64,000 nt of DNA, from positions 51,252,013-51,316,012 of the forward strand of contig JAKTNV010000005.1 in the NCBI GenBank assembly GCA_022747635.1. The letters are read 5' to 3'. The DNA is from Hetaerina americana. Its lineage: Eukaryota > Arthropoda > Insecta > Odonata > Calopterygidae. The notes under the pieces were generated by a model. It searched no databases and was not told the origin of the DNA. It saw nothing but the letters and a program-made list of their open reading frames with translations. Positions 9,217 through 23,525 of this stretch are shown here, piece by piece; the first letter of the stretch is position 1, and the number at the start of each line of letters is the position of its first letter. The translations under genes and the position numbers were made by a program.

Positions 9217-10353
9217 ATTTCCCGAGTCCGTATTCATGTCGCGCCGCCGACAATCAATTGGTCGGTGGCCAACTTCCTTACAAATCCCGCAGCATGACAA
9301 GGGGCAGTTACTTGACAGGTGGCCTTCTGTGCCACAATTAAAACATCTTCGAGGCCTAGAGCGACAGTCGCGAGAAATGTGTCCCGTTCGTCCGCATGAA
9401 AAGCATTTTTCTGGATTTACTGCGCCCGTTCTTGCATTTGGCCGCCTCGGGCCGATATTTTGATTTGCCTCGCTGAACTGCATACGCGTAGAACTGACAT
9501 TCTGGGGGTAGTGAACGATTTGCTTGTTCTGCACCGCGTTAACACAGCTACATGGTGTGGAATGATGAGGGAAGCCGCTTTCCTTCATCGTGACCGGGGA
9601 TTCCATAGGCGAACGCCACGGCTGCGCGAGATTCATTTGCAGGGAGGAAATGAGGGCTGTCCTACTGGAATAATTTCGCACATTCGATTCCTCCTCTAGC
9701 GCGAGTTCTTCCGCTTCTAACAGGCTCTTTGGGTCACGAACTAGCACGAAGCGGCCAATTTCTTCCCTTAGCCCCAAAAGAAACTGCGTTAGCATCCTGT
9801 TCTCCATCATTACTTTGACCACCTCTGAGGTTGAATCTCTCATAGTTTCTCGCAGTTGGCACCCAATTTTCCTTAGCCTTGTGGAGTAGGCCGTTACCGG
9901 CTCGAGGGGGGACTGAACGCAAGCGGACAACATACGCTCTAACGATAGGGGGGAGATACGAGTCGCGAATCTACGACGCAGGCTGCTAGAGAAACACTCG
10001 TAGCTCTCTAGAATGTGTGGGTTAGCGAACGCATATTCTGCGGCGGGCCCATGGAGTCGCAGGCGGGCTATAGCAAGGGTCTGAGACTCGTTCCAGGAAC
10101 TAAGATGACTAGTTATTTTTATGCACTCTAAGAACTGATGAACTGAAACCTCGTCATATCCGCTAAAATTTGGAATAAAATAAATATGGCTCCCCAAAGC
10201 ATTCGGTTTAGATGCATTCGTCACTTCGGAAGACGTTGACCCTCCCGGGGTAGTACTAAACACAAACGAGTCAAAATCAATTAAATCGGTGGAACGAGGG
10301 GGGAGAGAGTGAACGGGAAAAGGCCTCTGCGAAGGGCTACCAGTCCAAGCCAT
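9175..10353 (-). CDS. Gag: capsid/nucleocapsid polyprotein with three zinc knuckles
   Basis: The frame opens at 10377, but the second Met (10353, MAWTG) is the more typical start. It ends at TAG 9175-9177, giving 392 residues from that Met. The central part is a Gypsy-type Gag capsid region rich in helix-forming, charged sequence. The C-terminal part carries three CX2CX4HX4C zinc knuckles (about residues 325-338, 345-358 and 363-376, numbered from 10377), which bind the genomic RNA. The basic tail overlaps the protease frame by about 40 bp beyond the frameshift site. Drosophila errantivirus Gags usually lack such knuckles, so three is noteworthy. No internal stop is present. Confidence 0.9.
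   Translation of the reverse strand: MAWTGSPSQRPFPVHSLPPRSTDLIDFDSFVFSTTPGGSTSSEVTNASKPNALGSHIYFIPNFSGYDEVSVHQFLECIKITSHLSSWNESQTLAIARLRLHGPAAEYAFANPHILESYECFSSSLRRRFATRISPLSLERMLSACVQSPLEPVTAYSTRLRKIGCQLRETMRDSTSEVVKVMMENRMLTQFLLGLREEIGRFVLVRDPKSLLEAEELALEEESNVRNYSSRTALISSLQMNLAQPWRSPMESPVTMKESGFPHHSTPCSCVNAVQNKQIVHYPQNVSSTRMQFSEANQNIGPRRPNARTGAVNPEKCFSCGRTGHISRDCRSRPRRCFNCGTEGHLSSNCPLSCCGICKEVGHRPIDCRRRDMNTDSGNGGSPTSRSGKNTS
9189..9223 (-). promoter_or_regulatory. -1 ribosomal frameshift signal (GGGAAAT slippery heptamer plus hairpin)
   Basis: On the minus strand the heptamer G GGA AAT (9223-9217) is exactly in the zero-frame phase required (X XXY YYZ; GGA codon at 9222-9220, AAT at 9219-9217). 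After a 6-nt spacer (9216-9211) there is a perfect 9-bp stem, TCCCCGACC with GGTCGGGGA (9210-9202 and 9197-9189), closed by a 4-nt loop. Slipping back one base puts the ribosome into the protease frame. The -1 direction agrees with the phases of gag and pol. Confidence 0.88.
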
Positions 10354-10622
10354 GGTGACCAGAAAAATAAATGGCACAAAAAGATACTGGAATGGGGTTG
10401 TAAGAGACGGAGATGATTTCCGTTAAAAATTACAAAAAATGGGAAAGGTGAAAAAAATATACATATATCTAGGCACCCAGCGCGATTTTATCCAACAAAG
10501 CATCTTTCCCTAATCTGATAGATTAGCTCAACAACGGGCATTAGTAACTTAAGGCTACTATAACCAAAATATTCTCTTACTTGACTTCAAAGCTATAGCG
10601 GCAACCAAAAAATCTATGCAGC
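10354..10622 (-). other. 5' leader of the element between PBS and gag
   Basis: Untranslated leader of about 270 bp on the element's sense strand. A packaging signal would be expected here, but none can be recognised by eye. Part of it is A/T-rich. Confidence 0.6.
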
Positions 10623-10640
10623 ACCCCACACCTGACACCA
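10623..10640 (-). promoter_or_regulatory. Primer-binding site, probably tRNA-Leu
   Basis: Five bases inside the 5' LTR the element's sense strand reads TGGTGTCAGGTGTGGGGT. Its first nine bases complement CCA plus the TGACA acceptor end typical of some eukaryotic leucine tRNAs, and the following GTGGG also fits the T-arm of tRNA-Leu. The match is from memory of tRNA-Leu sequences and not fully exact. Confidence 0.65.
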
Positions 10641-10645
10641 GTATA

Positions 10646-11345
10646 ATGTCGCGTGGTTGCTAGACGCGGCATCATTGGTGGGAGCGTATCTAGGACCGAG
10701 TTAAATAATAGAGAGATGGTTTGGTATACATCTTTATTGAGCCCTTCTTAACTTACGCAAGGGAGGTCAGGCACCGGGGACTAGGGGCGAACAGTCACTT
10801 ACGGCGGCTCCAAGAGGATCGGGACAGCCTTTGATCTTGGTTCGAAACCCCGTCAACGGGAATGGCGATGTGTCGTAGGAGTCTGCGTGCGGCGGCGGAT
10901 ACTCGAGGGCGCTCGGGCCGACGGCAGGCTCCGGGGACAGGCAAGGGGATGGCGGAAGGAGAGCTGGATAAGGCGGAGTATGCGAGGGAGTATCCGGGAG
11001 GCGTCTCCAGGGTAGGCAAGGGAGTGTAAGGATGGTCGGGAATGCGACCCGCTGTTCAGAGGAAACGCTCGGAGGAGGTCGGAAGACGACCCGCGCAGAG
11101 AGCTGGGAAGGAAGGACAGGAGGACGCTCGGAGGAGGTCGGATGACGACCCGCGCTGAGAGCTGGGAAGGATAGGAGGACGCTCGGAGGAGGTCGGAGGA
11201 CGACCCGCAGCTCAGAGGCGGTCAGGGGGGGAATGCCACTGTTCCGCGATCACCTTGCCTTATAGGGGGTCGTGGAGGGTCGAAGGTCGCTGCTGACGCG
11301 CGCAGGCGACAGCGCGGTCATTGCTCCTTCTAAGGGATGACTAGT
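10646..11345 (-). repeat. 5' LTR of the errantivirus-like element
   Basis: This 700-bp copy drives transcription of the element leftward. The sense strand carries TATAAGG at 11258-11264. Only three tandem units are present (11065-11231). About five single-base differences from the 3' LTR were seen by eye. Confidence 0.95.
11258..11264 (-). promoter_or_regulatory. TATA-like box in the 5' LTR
   Basis: CCTTATA on the plus strand reads TATAAGG in the element's sense, about 80 bp from the LTR start. The same site is conserved at 2039-2045 in the 3' LTR. Errantivirus promoters are often TATA-less and initiator-driven, so its use is uncertain. Confidence 0.4.
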
Positions 11346-13282
11346 CTTCTAAATCAATTCTAGACCACCACTTCTAGCGGGAAATTGTCACCAGTACGGT
11401 GGATGGTGTGAGACCTCACTCAATTTGGTTGTGGAAGAGGGGGAGAAACAAACAAAATGAAGGATTTTGGGACACAATATACAGTTGAAATATTTCCAGT
11501 AGTTGGTACAGTAAAGAGCGAAAGAATTTAAATCTTTGAAAAATTGATTAAATATATCCAGGGAATAAAATAAATGAAACTGACGAAAAAAAGAAGTCTC
11601 GGAATTAATTGATTTAGAAAATGTTATCTTCATCTTCTAATAAAGCATTGTGATTCCTCCTAATCTATTCGTGGCTAACCAGTAGTTACCTTGTTAGGCT
11701 TTTCAAAAGGGAGGTTTTAAAGCATATTAAGTTAGTGATTTTTTGTAACTTTCCAAACTAAAAATTAATAACATAAAAAAATAAAGTTGTATTCACTCCG
11801 CCACATCCGAGTTTTCCGATACTCTTTTTTATTGATGCGAAATGTTCAGTAATTAATATCACAACTGTAATTACGCAATCACATCAATCCAACCTTTGTT
11901 GCAACTACCGTAAAACTCATCTCAAATTGTATTGATCGTGATGTGCATTAGATGCACCCGAAAACCTCACTGATGATGAATTAATAGCGATATATCAAGC
12001 ACGATTGTTTTTTTTTAAATTTGAGTTGCGTTTTAACAGAATAAGACCTTGGTTACATCCGCTCTCTAAAATTCTCTTGGAATTCGCGATAAAAAGGGTA
12101 TTTAATCTCGAAGAAGTAAACTCTCGTAGTGCTAACCGCAGATCTCTCATGGGAGCCAACGGTGTTAAATTTAATTCCCTTAGGGTAATGACTGTTACTT
12201 TGTGTTCACCTTACTTTGAAATTAATTGTCTGACTTTATTTTAAAAATATTAAGCCATCTTAAAGCGGCGCAATAGGCAGGACAACAGACTCTCCATTAG
12301 CGCCCTTCAGCATACGAGTATACCTCGACGGGCGATTTGTTCAGGGAAAATAAAATTAAAATTTTAAGTCACTTAGTTGTTGCTTCTACTTTTGCCACAG
12401 TCGAACTAAACATTCAACTTGCAAAGGGTACTTCTGGAGAAACACTGAAGTCAAATCATTGAAGACTTTTAACATATTTACATCACACATTAAGTTATTA
12501 ATTGAAAATAATATAAATTATGCGAATTAAAAATTTATTATCGATGTTTAATGAATATTTTATAATGGTTATACCGTAAGCACTTATATAAATTTTTTTA
12601 TCAATATTAATGAATTTACTGCCAATAGCGTTTACATAAGCAACATTTTCAAAAATTAACTGCGAACTCGCATGAAAAAGTTGATTAAATTTAAAACGCC
12701 AAAATCGTAACAATACATCCACCGAAGAATGAATTTGTTTTTAAGGGTCCGTTTCCTTTCCTCAAGCAGTGCAGGCACGTTTATTTTAATCATATATTCT
12801 TTTACTCAGGTTATTTCATTTACTTTGACAATTTTGTTTGCTATACAAAATGAGGTACCTAATAATTTAAACTTCTAGCTGCGATATCGCGCAGAGGGTA
12901 GCTGACTTAATACCCATTCTCTCCACTTACACTTCTCTGAATTTATTTCCGGTGGCGAATCGCATGTGAACATATTCAACTCAATCCCTTTGACGTCATC
13001 TACCATTTATACCCAATGTGTCAAATGGGATCAACACTGAACCATGTCCCAACAAAAAGCAAATTGCCCTAGTAGTGATCGAGTTACAGTTTCCAAGCCA
13101 CGAAAAAAAAAATTTTATTTTCTATTATCACATTCGGTACATTAATGACCATCTGGCTGATATTGCTCTATATATTATTTGAGCGGGCATGAGAAACAAT
13201 ATGAAAACGAATAAATTTTATTCGTACGAGTTTACCGATGAAAATTAGACCAGAAATGCACATTTATTGCAATTGCAGTACA
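11346..13282. other. Unassigned AT-rich DNA
   Basis: Nothing recognised. The short open frames here have no family resemblance and match what AT-rich random sequence gives. Confidence 0.5.

Positions 13283-13354
<72 letters not shown>
13283..13354. repeat. (TG)n(TA)n microsatellite
   Basis: About ten TG units pass into about 26 TA units. Confidence 0.95.
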
Positions 13355-13355
<1 letters not shown>

Positions 13356-13387
13356 CGATTATACGGAAAAACTCACACGAGCGGCAC

Positions 13388-13611
13388 AATAATAGGACGG
13401 CACAGTAGAACACAAATAGAATAGCAATATTTAAAAGGACACTCACACGGTGAATAGTTCGAGCTTTCGGCCCTGTCAGAGGCCTTCTTCAAGTGAGACA
13501 CCCTTGAGGAAGAAGGCCTCTGAGGGGGCCGAAAGGTCGAATTATTTACCGTGTGAGTGTCCTTTTAAATATTGCTATTTTATTTGTGTTCTATTGTGCC
13601 GTCCCATTATT
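13388..13611. repeat. Long palindrome (fold-back) with ~105-bp arms
   Basis: Arm 13388-13493 is the reverse complement of 13503-13611 with roughly 90% identity by eye, around a 9-base centre. The arms include GAAGGCCTCTGA and CCGTGTGAGTGTCCTTTT. (TA)n runs lie on both sides. It has no coding capacity. It looks like a fold-back or MITE-type repeat and its transcript would form a long hairpin. Confidence 0.85.
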
Positions 13612-13688
13612 ATACATATATATATATATCAATTTATTTATTTATTGATTTATTTATTTATTGAGAGAGGAGAGACTTTTTCAAGATA

Positions 13689-14794
13689 AGAGGTCTGTTC
13701 AAAAAGTATCACGACTTTTCTGTTTTTTTCAAAAATTATTTATTTATTGATGAATATCTTTTTTGTCCCCTTTAAAGGAATCCCCATTAGATATTATACG
13801 CTTGTGCCAACGTTTTTTCCAATCCTCGAAGCACTTTACAAGATCACAAAATAATTTTTTGTGATCTTGTACAGCTCCTCCTTCGATGCAGTCTTTATCT
13901 CGTCAATCGTAGCGTAGCGTCGTCGTTTCATATACCTCTACAGTTTCGGAAACAAGAAAAAGTCACAGGGGGCCAGATCTGGGGAATACGGTGGCTGAGG
14001 CATCATTATTGTGTTTTTTGGCCTAAAATTTGCGCATAAGTAACGATGTGTGAACAGGGGCGTTGTCATGGTACAAAATACACTTTTTGTTCTTCCAAAA
14101 ATCCGGGCGTTTGCGGCGGATTGCTTCACGCAAACTGCGTATAACTTGCAGATAATATTCCTTATAGACCCACCTACCCGGTGGCAAGAACTCATTGCAC
14201 CACGCCCCTGCAATCGAAGAATACTAAAAGCAAAACTTTCAAATTCCGCCGAACTTGGCGCGCTTTTTTCGGTCTTGTCTCGTTCTGCAGCTTCCATAGG
14301 GATGATTTAGCTTTAGTTTTCATGTCATAACCATATACCCATGCATAATTTGTCACCAGTTATGACCCTCTGGAGCAAATTTGGGTCGTCGCGGACAGAG
14401 TCCAATACCTCAATAGCAATGTTAATGAGTTCCTGTTTATGGTCGAAATGGAGCAATTTTCGTATTCATTACGCGGCGACCCTTGTCATGCCCAAATCAT
14501 TGGTAAAAATTGAACATTCGGAATGCGTCCGCGCACTTAATTTCGTTTTTCACGTAGATTTTGATACTGAATCCTTGATCCATGTTTTGGAAAAGGCAAA
14601 AATTGGAGACAAGCCCAAACACGTCCAAGCAAAACAGCTGTCAACAATTAACTGAACATTCAAAATGGCCGAAGTTTCCGGCATAAGTGATATCAACATA
14701 ACAAGTACCAACATAACGCCACAAAAAAATAGAAAATCAAATACACGTAACCCGCGAAAGTGCAAAATTCGCGATACTTGTTGAACAGACCTCG
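13689..14794 (-). mobile_element. Decayed mariner transposon (1.1 kb)
   Basis: Terminal inverted repeats (AGGTCTGTTCAAAAAGTATC at the left; matching GAACAGACCTC at the right) are flanked by TA at 13687-13688 and 14795-14796. The minus strand encodes pieces of a mariner transposase in order: an N-terminal start near 14600 (MDQGFSIKIYV), then an ITGD..YGYD-like region, then the YSPDLAPCDFFLFPKL motif of the D,D34D catalytic domain near 13940-14000. Frameshifts, stops and a missing helix-turn-helix segment (about 200 bp shorter than the usual 1.3 kb) make it non-functional. Confidence 0.88.
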
Positions 14795-14843
14795 TATATA
14801 AAAGCAAATATATAAATTTTATGTATATATATATATATATACA

Positions 14844-18904
<4,061 letters not shown>

Positions 18905-18907
18905 GAA

Positions 18908-19207
18908 GTGATGGAAAGCGTAACACCCGACGATGCAATCCCTAATGGCTCTCCTCCCTGGATCTTTCTATACAAAAACACATACACATCACAGCCACGT
19001 CCAGGCCCGTCAATGAGTGTACGTCTTATGGTTTCCAGAACAGTTTTGCGTGAGCTCCAAACACGGAAATCCACTCAATTTGATATTCCTCGACGACGCG
19101 CTCGGCCTTCTATCGGCGTTCGAGAAGCACGACGGAAACAACCCCCGCGCGTAGGCGTCCGCTATCATCAGCTGCGTGGCTTCCTGGGGTCAGAGTATAT
19201 CATCTAG
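18908..19207 (+). other. Unrecognised 99-codon open frame in a GC-richer patch
   Basis: The patch from about 18770 to 19210 is richer in GC than its surroundings. Its plus-strand frame is rich in Arg and Pro and ends at 19207. The minus strand is also partly open. I recognise no domain. It may be a decayed transposon fragment or chance. It is not called as a gene. Confidence 0.2.
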
Positions 19208-19730
19208 ATTTTCTTTTTCTTGTCTTAACATACTCAGCAGTGCAAATGCGTAGGTACTGCCAACTTCGAGCGACAAGATCTCTTTTAACCGCAGGTAAAC
19301 AAAACCATCGTTTATTTAGCATGAGTAAGGGAAACGATCAAACTACTAGTTATCAATAGTAAACTGGTAAAGAATGCCATGCCATGAGGATCTCGATAAA
19401 ATTATTACACCTCAAAACTTATTTCTTTGAGGAAGACAAACGCAAATATTTTCGTCTTTCCTTTTCAGTGCCCTGAACTTCTTCTTTGGCCTTCCTCATA
19501 TTTGTTGTGCTCATATTAAGTTAATATTTATTAATATATAAATAAACAAATGAAATAATACAACTGAAAATAACGATTAGCATAAACAACGGTAATAGTT
19601 TCAAATATACAAATAAATAACCAGCAATATTTAATCTAAATATAGTGATTGGCATGAAGAAAATTTAGTTTATTATTAATAACCACATCCATACACATTG
19701 GGTTAGGAAGGAATAGCCAAATTACTTGTT
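19205..19730. other. Unassigned AT-rich DNA
   Basis: Nothing identified. Confidence 0.5.
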
Positions 19731-19988
19731 TCAAATTACGCATTTTGCTAGGAGTGGCCGATACTTTTTAAAATATTTATTTTGTATTGTTTTCAGTTTT
19801 CTTTTATTGATATTATTGCCCAGGCCTATATAATGAACTCGTATAACGGTGATCGTGGATACATTCTGTTTTAACGTCAATTTTCTCAGTGGGATTATAC
19901 CAGAATAAGTTTTCGGTTGAGATAGGTGAAGAGCCTCGTTTAAAGAAAATTTAAGACACCTTGGAGGTTTACAAAACGCTACTTTCAT
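19731..19988 (-). pseudogene. Possible LINE reverse-transcriptase fragment
   Basis: The 85-codon minus-strand frame begins KVAFCKPPRCLKFSLNEA and continues with a hydrophobic-then-KLTLKQNVSTI pattern. This resembles the region after the catalytic box in jockey/CR1-type LINE reverse transcriptases (a Y-LG...KL-W--H- pattern). The second half does not fit well. Resemblance is by eye only. Confidence 0.3.
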
Positions 19989-21522
19989 GGTGAAAGGCTG
20001 ACAAAAAAACCGCTCAAACAGTGTGAGAGATAAAATTTAGATACTGGAACTATTGCAATAATAATGAGAATATAGTATGTTTGGAGACCTCGCATTTATG
20101 TTTATAATTCATTGCTCAAGCTACAAGAGACACCTTAAGAAATACTGGGAGTATCAAAATCTAACACCACAAGATGGCAACAAGCCAAGTATACCAGCTG
20201 GGATCCAAATCATTATCTTATCCTTAATGTTTGAGGTCTCGAGAGGATGGGAATATGATCCTTAAGCCACATGAGGACGACTCAAGGATCTTTTCCTCCC
20301 GTCTAAAAAGCGGAATTATATTTCCCAGCAATAACTTGGGTTTTCTACAAACGCTAGTAATCAGCATTCAGCACATAAAATAAATCAACATGTTACATAC
20401 AAAAATGAGACGTATTGACTACCATCGCTAAAGACGTTATTGAAACGTATTTTAAGTTGCGCAATCAGACTGAACTGCGGATATGGAATATAGTACGGTT
20501 ATAAGAAAGCTGCAGAGAACTTTATTGTAAACACTTTCTGGTCTCATTTAAAATTCAATCCCTACCTGGTCTTTTGCTCATCTCTTAGCACCACGCAGCC
20601 AACTGGAGACTTATTTTTCAGTACTCTTTAGCAACGCATTTAAATTGAAGAGGTCGAGAAAAGATATAATATTGGGAAGTGATCAATACAATTATTTGCG
20701 CTCTCATGTTTATTAAACCGATGGCATAAGTTAAAAGATTTGAGAAAGAATTGCCATTTTCCTCATGTTTGCATGATGCTTAAGGCATTCCTGGATTACT
20801 ATAGTCAAAGAAGCACTTGAACTGATAAGGGAATTGATGAAAAATAGGCAAGATAAAAACTTAAAGAGGGTAAGGTTTTTCCATTCATTCTTTCCAACTG
20901 TTTCGATTCCATTTGCCCCCCTAAGCTGTCTCATCTCCCAGAGTTTATTGCGTTTGTTCCTTTCTTCATAAGGTGAAATAACTTTCTGGAGAAATATTTA
21001 CCACTTTTTAAGGGAAGTTTCCTCCTTTACATTTTAACACTGAATTAAAATGTAGGAAATGTAGAATAAATGGACAAAAGACCATGAGTCAGTCAAGTTC
21101 ATTTGAGAGGATCTCAATTATATGCTGAACAAAGCATTTATATTAAATAGGATTTTCATAGTAATCATTAGGAAGAAAAAATAGACATAAAATAGTGGGC
21201 CTAAAATCCCCATTGTAACATCAATTTCAAGATGTATTGCACGTTTTTCATTAATAATGATTACAAATAAAGTTAAAAGAAACGAGAAATAAGTTCTTGC
21301 ATTACAGATACCAAATTTTTTAATGGGCGATAGAGAAGAATTCTTTTTCCTCATGAAGAGAGGTGACGTGCATAACAGATACTTACACGTATACGCCAGT
21401 AAAACATATAGCACTCCCAATGATTTAGACAAAATCATTATATAATTTTACGTTGATTATTCCCGGTTTGGGCAAAAACCTGAAGATACTAATATAGAAA
21501 CATAATTTGAAATCTCAATATA
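19989..21522. other. Unassigned AT-rich DNA
   Basis: Nothing identified. Confidence 0.5.
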
Positions 21523-22010
21523 CGAGATCAGTCCGGAGAGGATCCAGCTATGCAATATTTTGAAAAAAAAAATAGCCTAGCGAGAACAATAAGGTGTTGG
21601 TCCCCTTCGAAGTACGTACTCCCCTTGGTATATCATACATACCTCTCTTGGTATCCCAGCGTCTTTGCCAGTTTCCAAAAAAATTCGGAATGGTCATCAG
21701 CTGCCTCGTCGTATTCGCTTTAATCTCATCAACGTCAAGAATTTTGTGCTGCATTTGCAGCGGACTTGCTCCAAGCCGCAAACGAAGACAGGTTTTCTAA
21801 AAAAACACTCATTACTGGAGATGAGTCATGACTCTGACTCTGAAATAAAAACCCAGTCTTCCCTACAGTCAGTTGGCGAGATGCAACGAATGACGAGAGA
21901 ATACGACGAGGCAGCCGAGGAACATTCCGAAAGGAACTAAGACCTCATTGTTCTAGATAGGCTATATTTCTCAAAATATGCATGGCTGGATATTTTCCGG
22001 ACAGATCTCG
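21523..22010. mobile_element. Fold-back mariner derivative (two inverted copies of one transposon end)
   Basis: TA-flanked (21521-21522 and 22011-22012) with inverted repeats CGAGATC-GTCCGG. The left ~85 bp and the right ~85 bp are inverted copies of each other well beyond a normal ~30-bp mariner repeat. Minus-strand 21560-21780 encodes a mariner transposase C-terminus (DEIKANTTRQLMTIPN then W..RWD). The plus strand at 21813-21935 encodes an ITGDES-like piece joined by deletion to a second copy of the same NTTRQ..NIPK C-terminus. Both ends are therefore the 3' end of the element. Confidence 0.8.
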
Positions 22011-23525
22011 TATAATTCAAATTCAGCCCCAAGAGCATTAGTGCTTCCAACACATTTCTTTAAGATTTTGAACATTAAAAGCTTGTTAAAGCGTTACGTT
22101 ATTTAAGTCGAATCACATGCTATTTAGCACAACTTTTTGGAGGATCAAAAGTTTGATTAAAATTTGCTAATTCCACCCGTCATCATACTTCCGATTTCTA
22201 TGACGTTGCCATCTAAAACAAATGGCATTTTTGATTTTTGACACTTATCTCAAAGAAACTTGCATATTAACAAATAAATTGAAAAGACTAAATATTTCAG
22301 AAAAACGTAATTTGCCATTTGTTAAATATGAATTTCGCGTAAGACTCCAAGATCATCAAAACGCGAGTTGATTCCAAGATGGTACATAATGTTTCTCAGT
22401 CATTTCTGATGATTTGGAAATTAATCGGACTCGTAATTTTCTATGAATTTCCTAATTTTGTTGCCTTAAAGAGCATTTGTCTACCTTCGGTGCCCTTGTT
22501 CAAGAATAACAACAATACAAATCTAGAAGGCGCCTAGCAACTGTGTTTGAAACAACAGAGGCACGGGGGATCCAATGATTTTTATATGTTTCGAGAAAAA
22601 AGGCTTCTTTGCGGAGTGAAACTAATCGGAGGAAGGTTGAGTGGACAGAGTTAAAGGAAAAATGCGAAGAAATGAGCAAAGATTCCTTCTCAGCTTTTCT
22701 TTCTCTCAGACTCCAAAGATTGTCCTTCTTCCTCTAACTCTTCCTCGCTCAGGTAATTCTTCTCAATAAAAGAGGATATATTTATCAGATCATTACAAAA
22801 TAAATCCTTGACACTCAAGTACTGATACTGAGATCACTCACAAAATTCAGTCAAAAATAATAAAGAAATAATAACATTTCATTACTTTCAGCATCAGTAT
22901 GCAGCAAAATATAAGAACATTATTCTTTTAACACATCAAATCTTTAGGTTACCACTCAGTAAGTACTTGAATTGTAAAAAAATTAATTGCTAAAAAATAC
23001 ATACATTTTACATTTATAGAGCTAAAATATATACTAATATAGTAAAAAGGATTATTTGAGAAGGTAATAAGTTATTTTATAGATAATTTGGGTAATACGA
23101 AGTAATTAAATTCACAATTATGACATTATAATAAATACATATGTTAAACCCTTTGCCTAGATCCCGAAGAAATCAGCTACCTGTTGAATGGCTGATTGGG
23201 AATGATGGAAGCTCGAAAATCAGACCCGAAAAGAATAAATAGTGAAGCGTTACTTCCATGCCGCGATCTATTTCTCATTCTCGTGTTCATAATGAAAAGG
23301 GGGCACATTAAAAAGAAAGGCCAAGATTCAACTCAGGGAACTGGAAATCATTTTTGTCCTATTCTTTACCAACCTACAATAAGTGCTATGATCACTCACG
23401 CACAGCACAAGACCTTAAGAAGGTATTTATGCCGTGAATCCTGCGGAGTCTTAAACTGAGAGTGCCTAATTACCACGCAGATCTTCTCCACAATCTCCAT
23501 ATTATCCATTTATATATCTAACCTA
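22011..23525. other. Unassigned AT-rich DNA
   Basis: Nothing identified. Confidence 0.5.

Larger units (their letters stand above)
1309..11345 (-). mobile_element. Errantivirus-like LTR retrotransposon (Metaviridae, Gypsy type, with env)
   Basis: A 10,037-bp element on the minus strand bounded by direct LTRs of 818 bp (3') and 700 bp (5'). The gene order is gag, pol (protease, RT, RNase H, integrase), a small ORF and env. The order RT-RNaseH-integrase and the GPY/F-type integrase tail place it in Gypsy/Metaviridae. The F-protein-like env is the hallmark of insect errantiviruses. The LTRs differ at about five positions plus a repeat-copy difference, which indicates recent insertion. No target-site duplication is visible at the outer ends. 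Pol carries three in-frame stops, so this copy cannot make an uninterrupted Gag-Pol product. Gag and env are open. Confidence 0.95.

Noticed and set aside
7920..9463. Plus-strand open frames overlapping gag and pol
   Set aside because: They are shadows of the minus-strand polyprotein genes, with no domains of their own.
18908..19207. 99-codon open frame in a GC-richer patch as a host exon
   Set aside because: Both strands are partly open and no motif was recognised. Listed only as a low-confidence feature.
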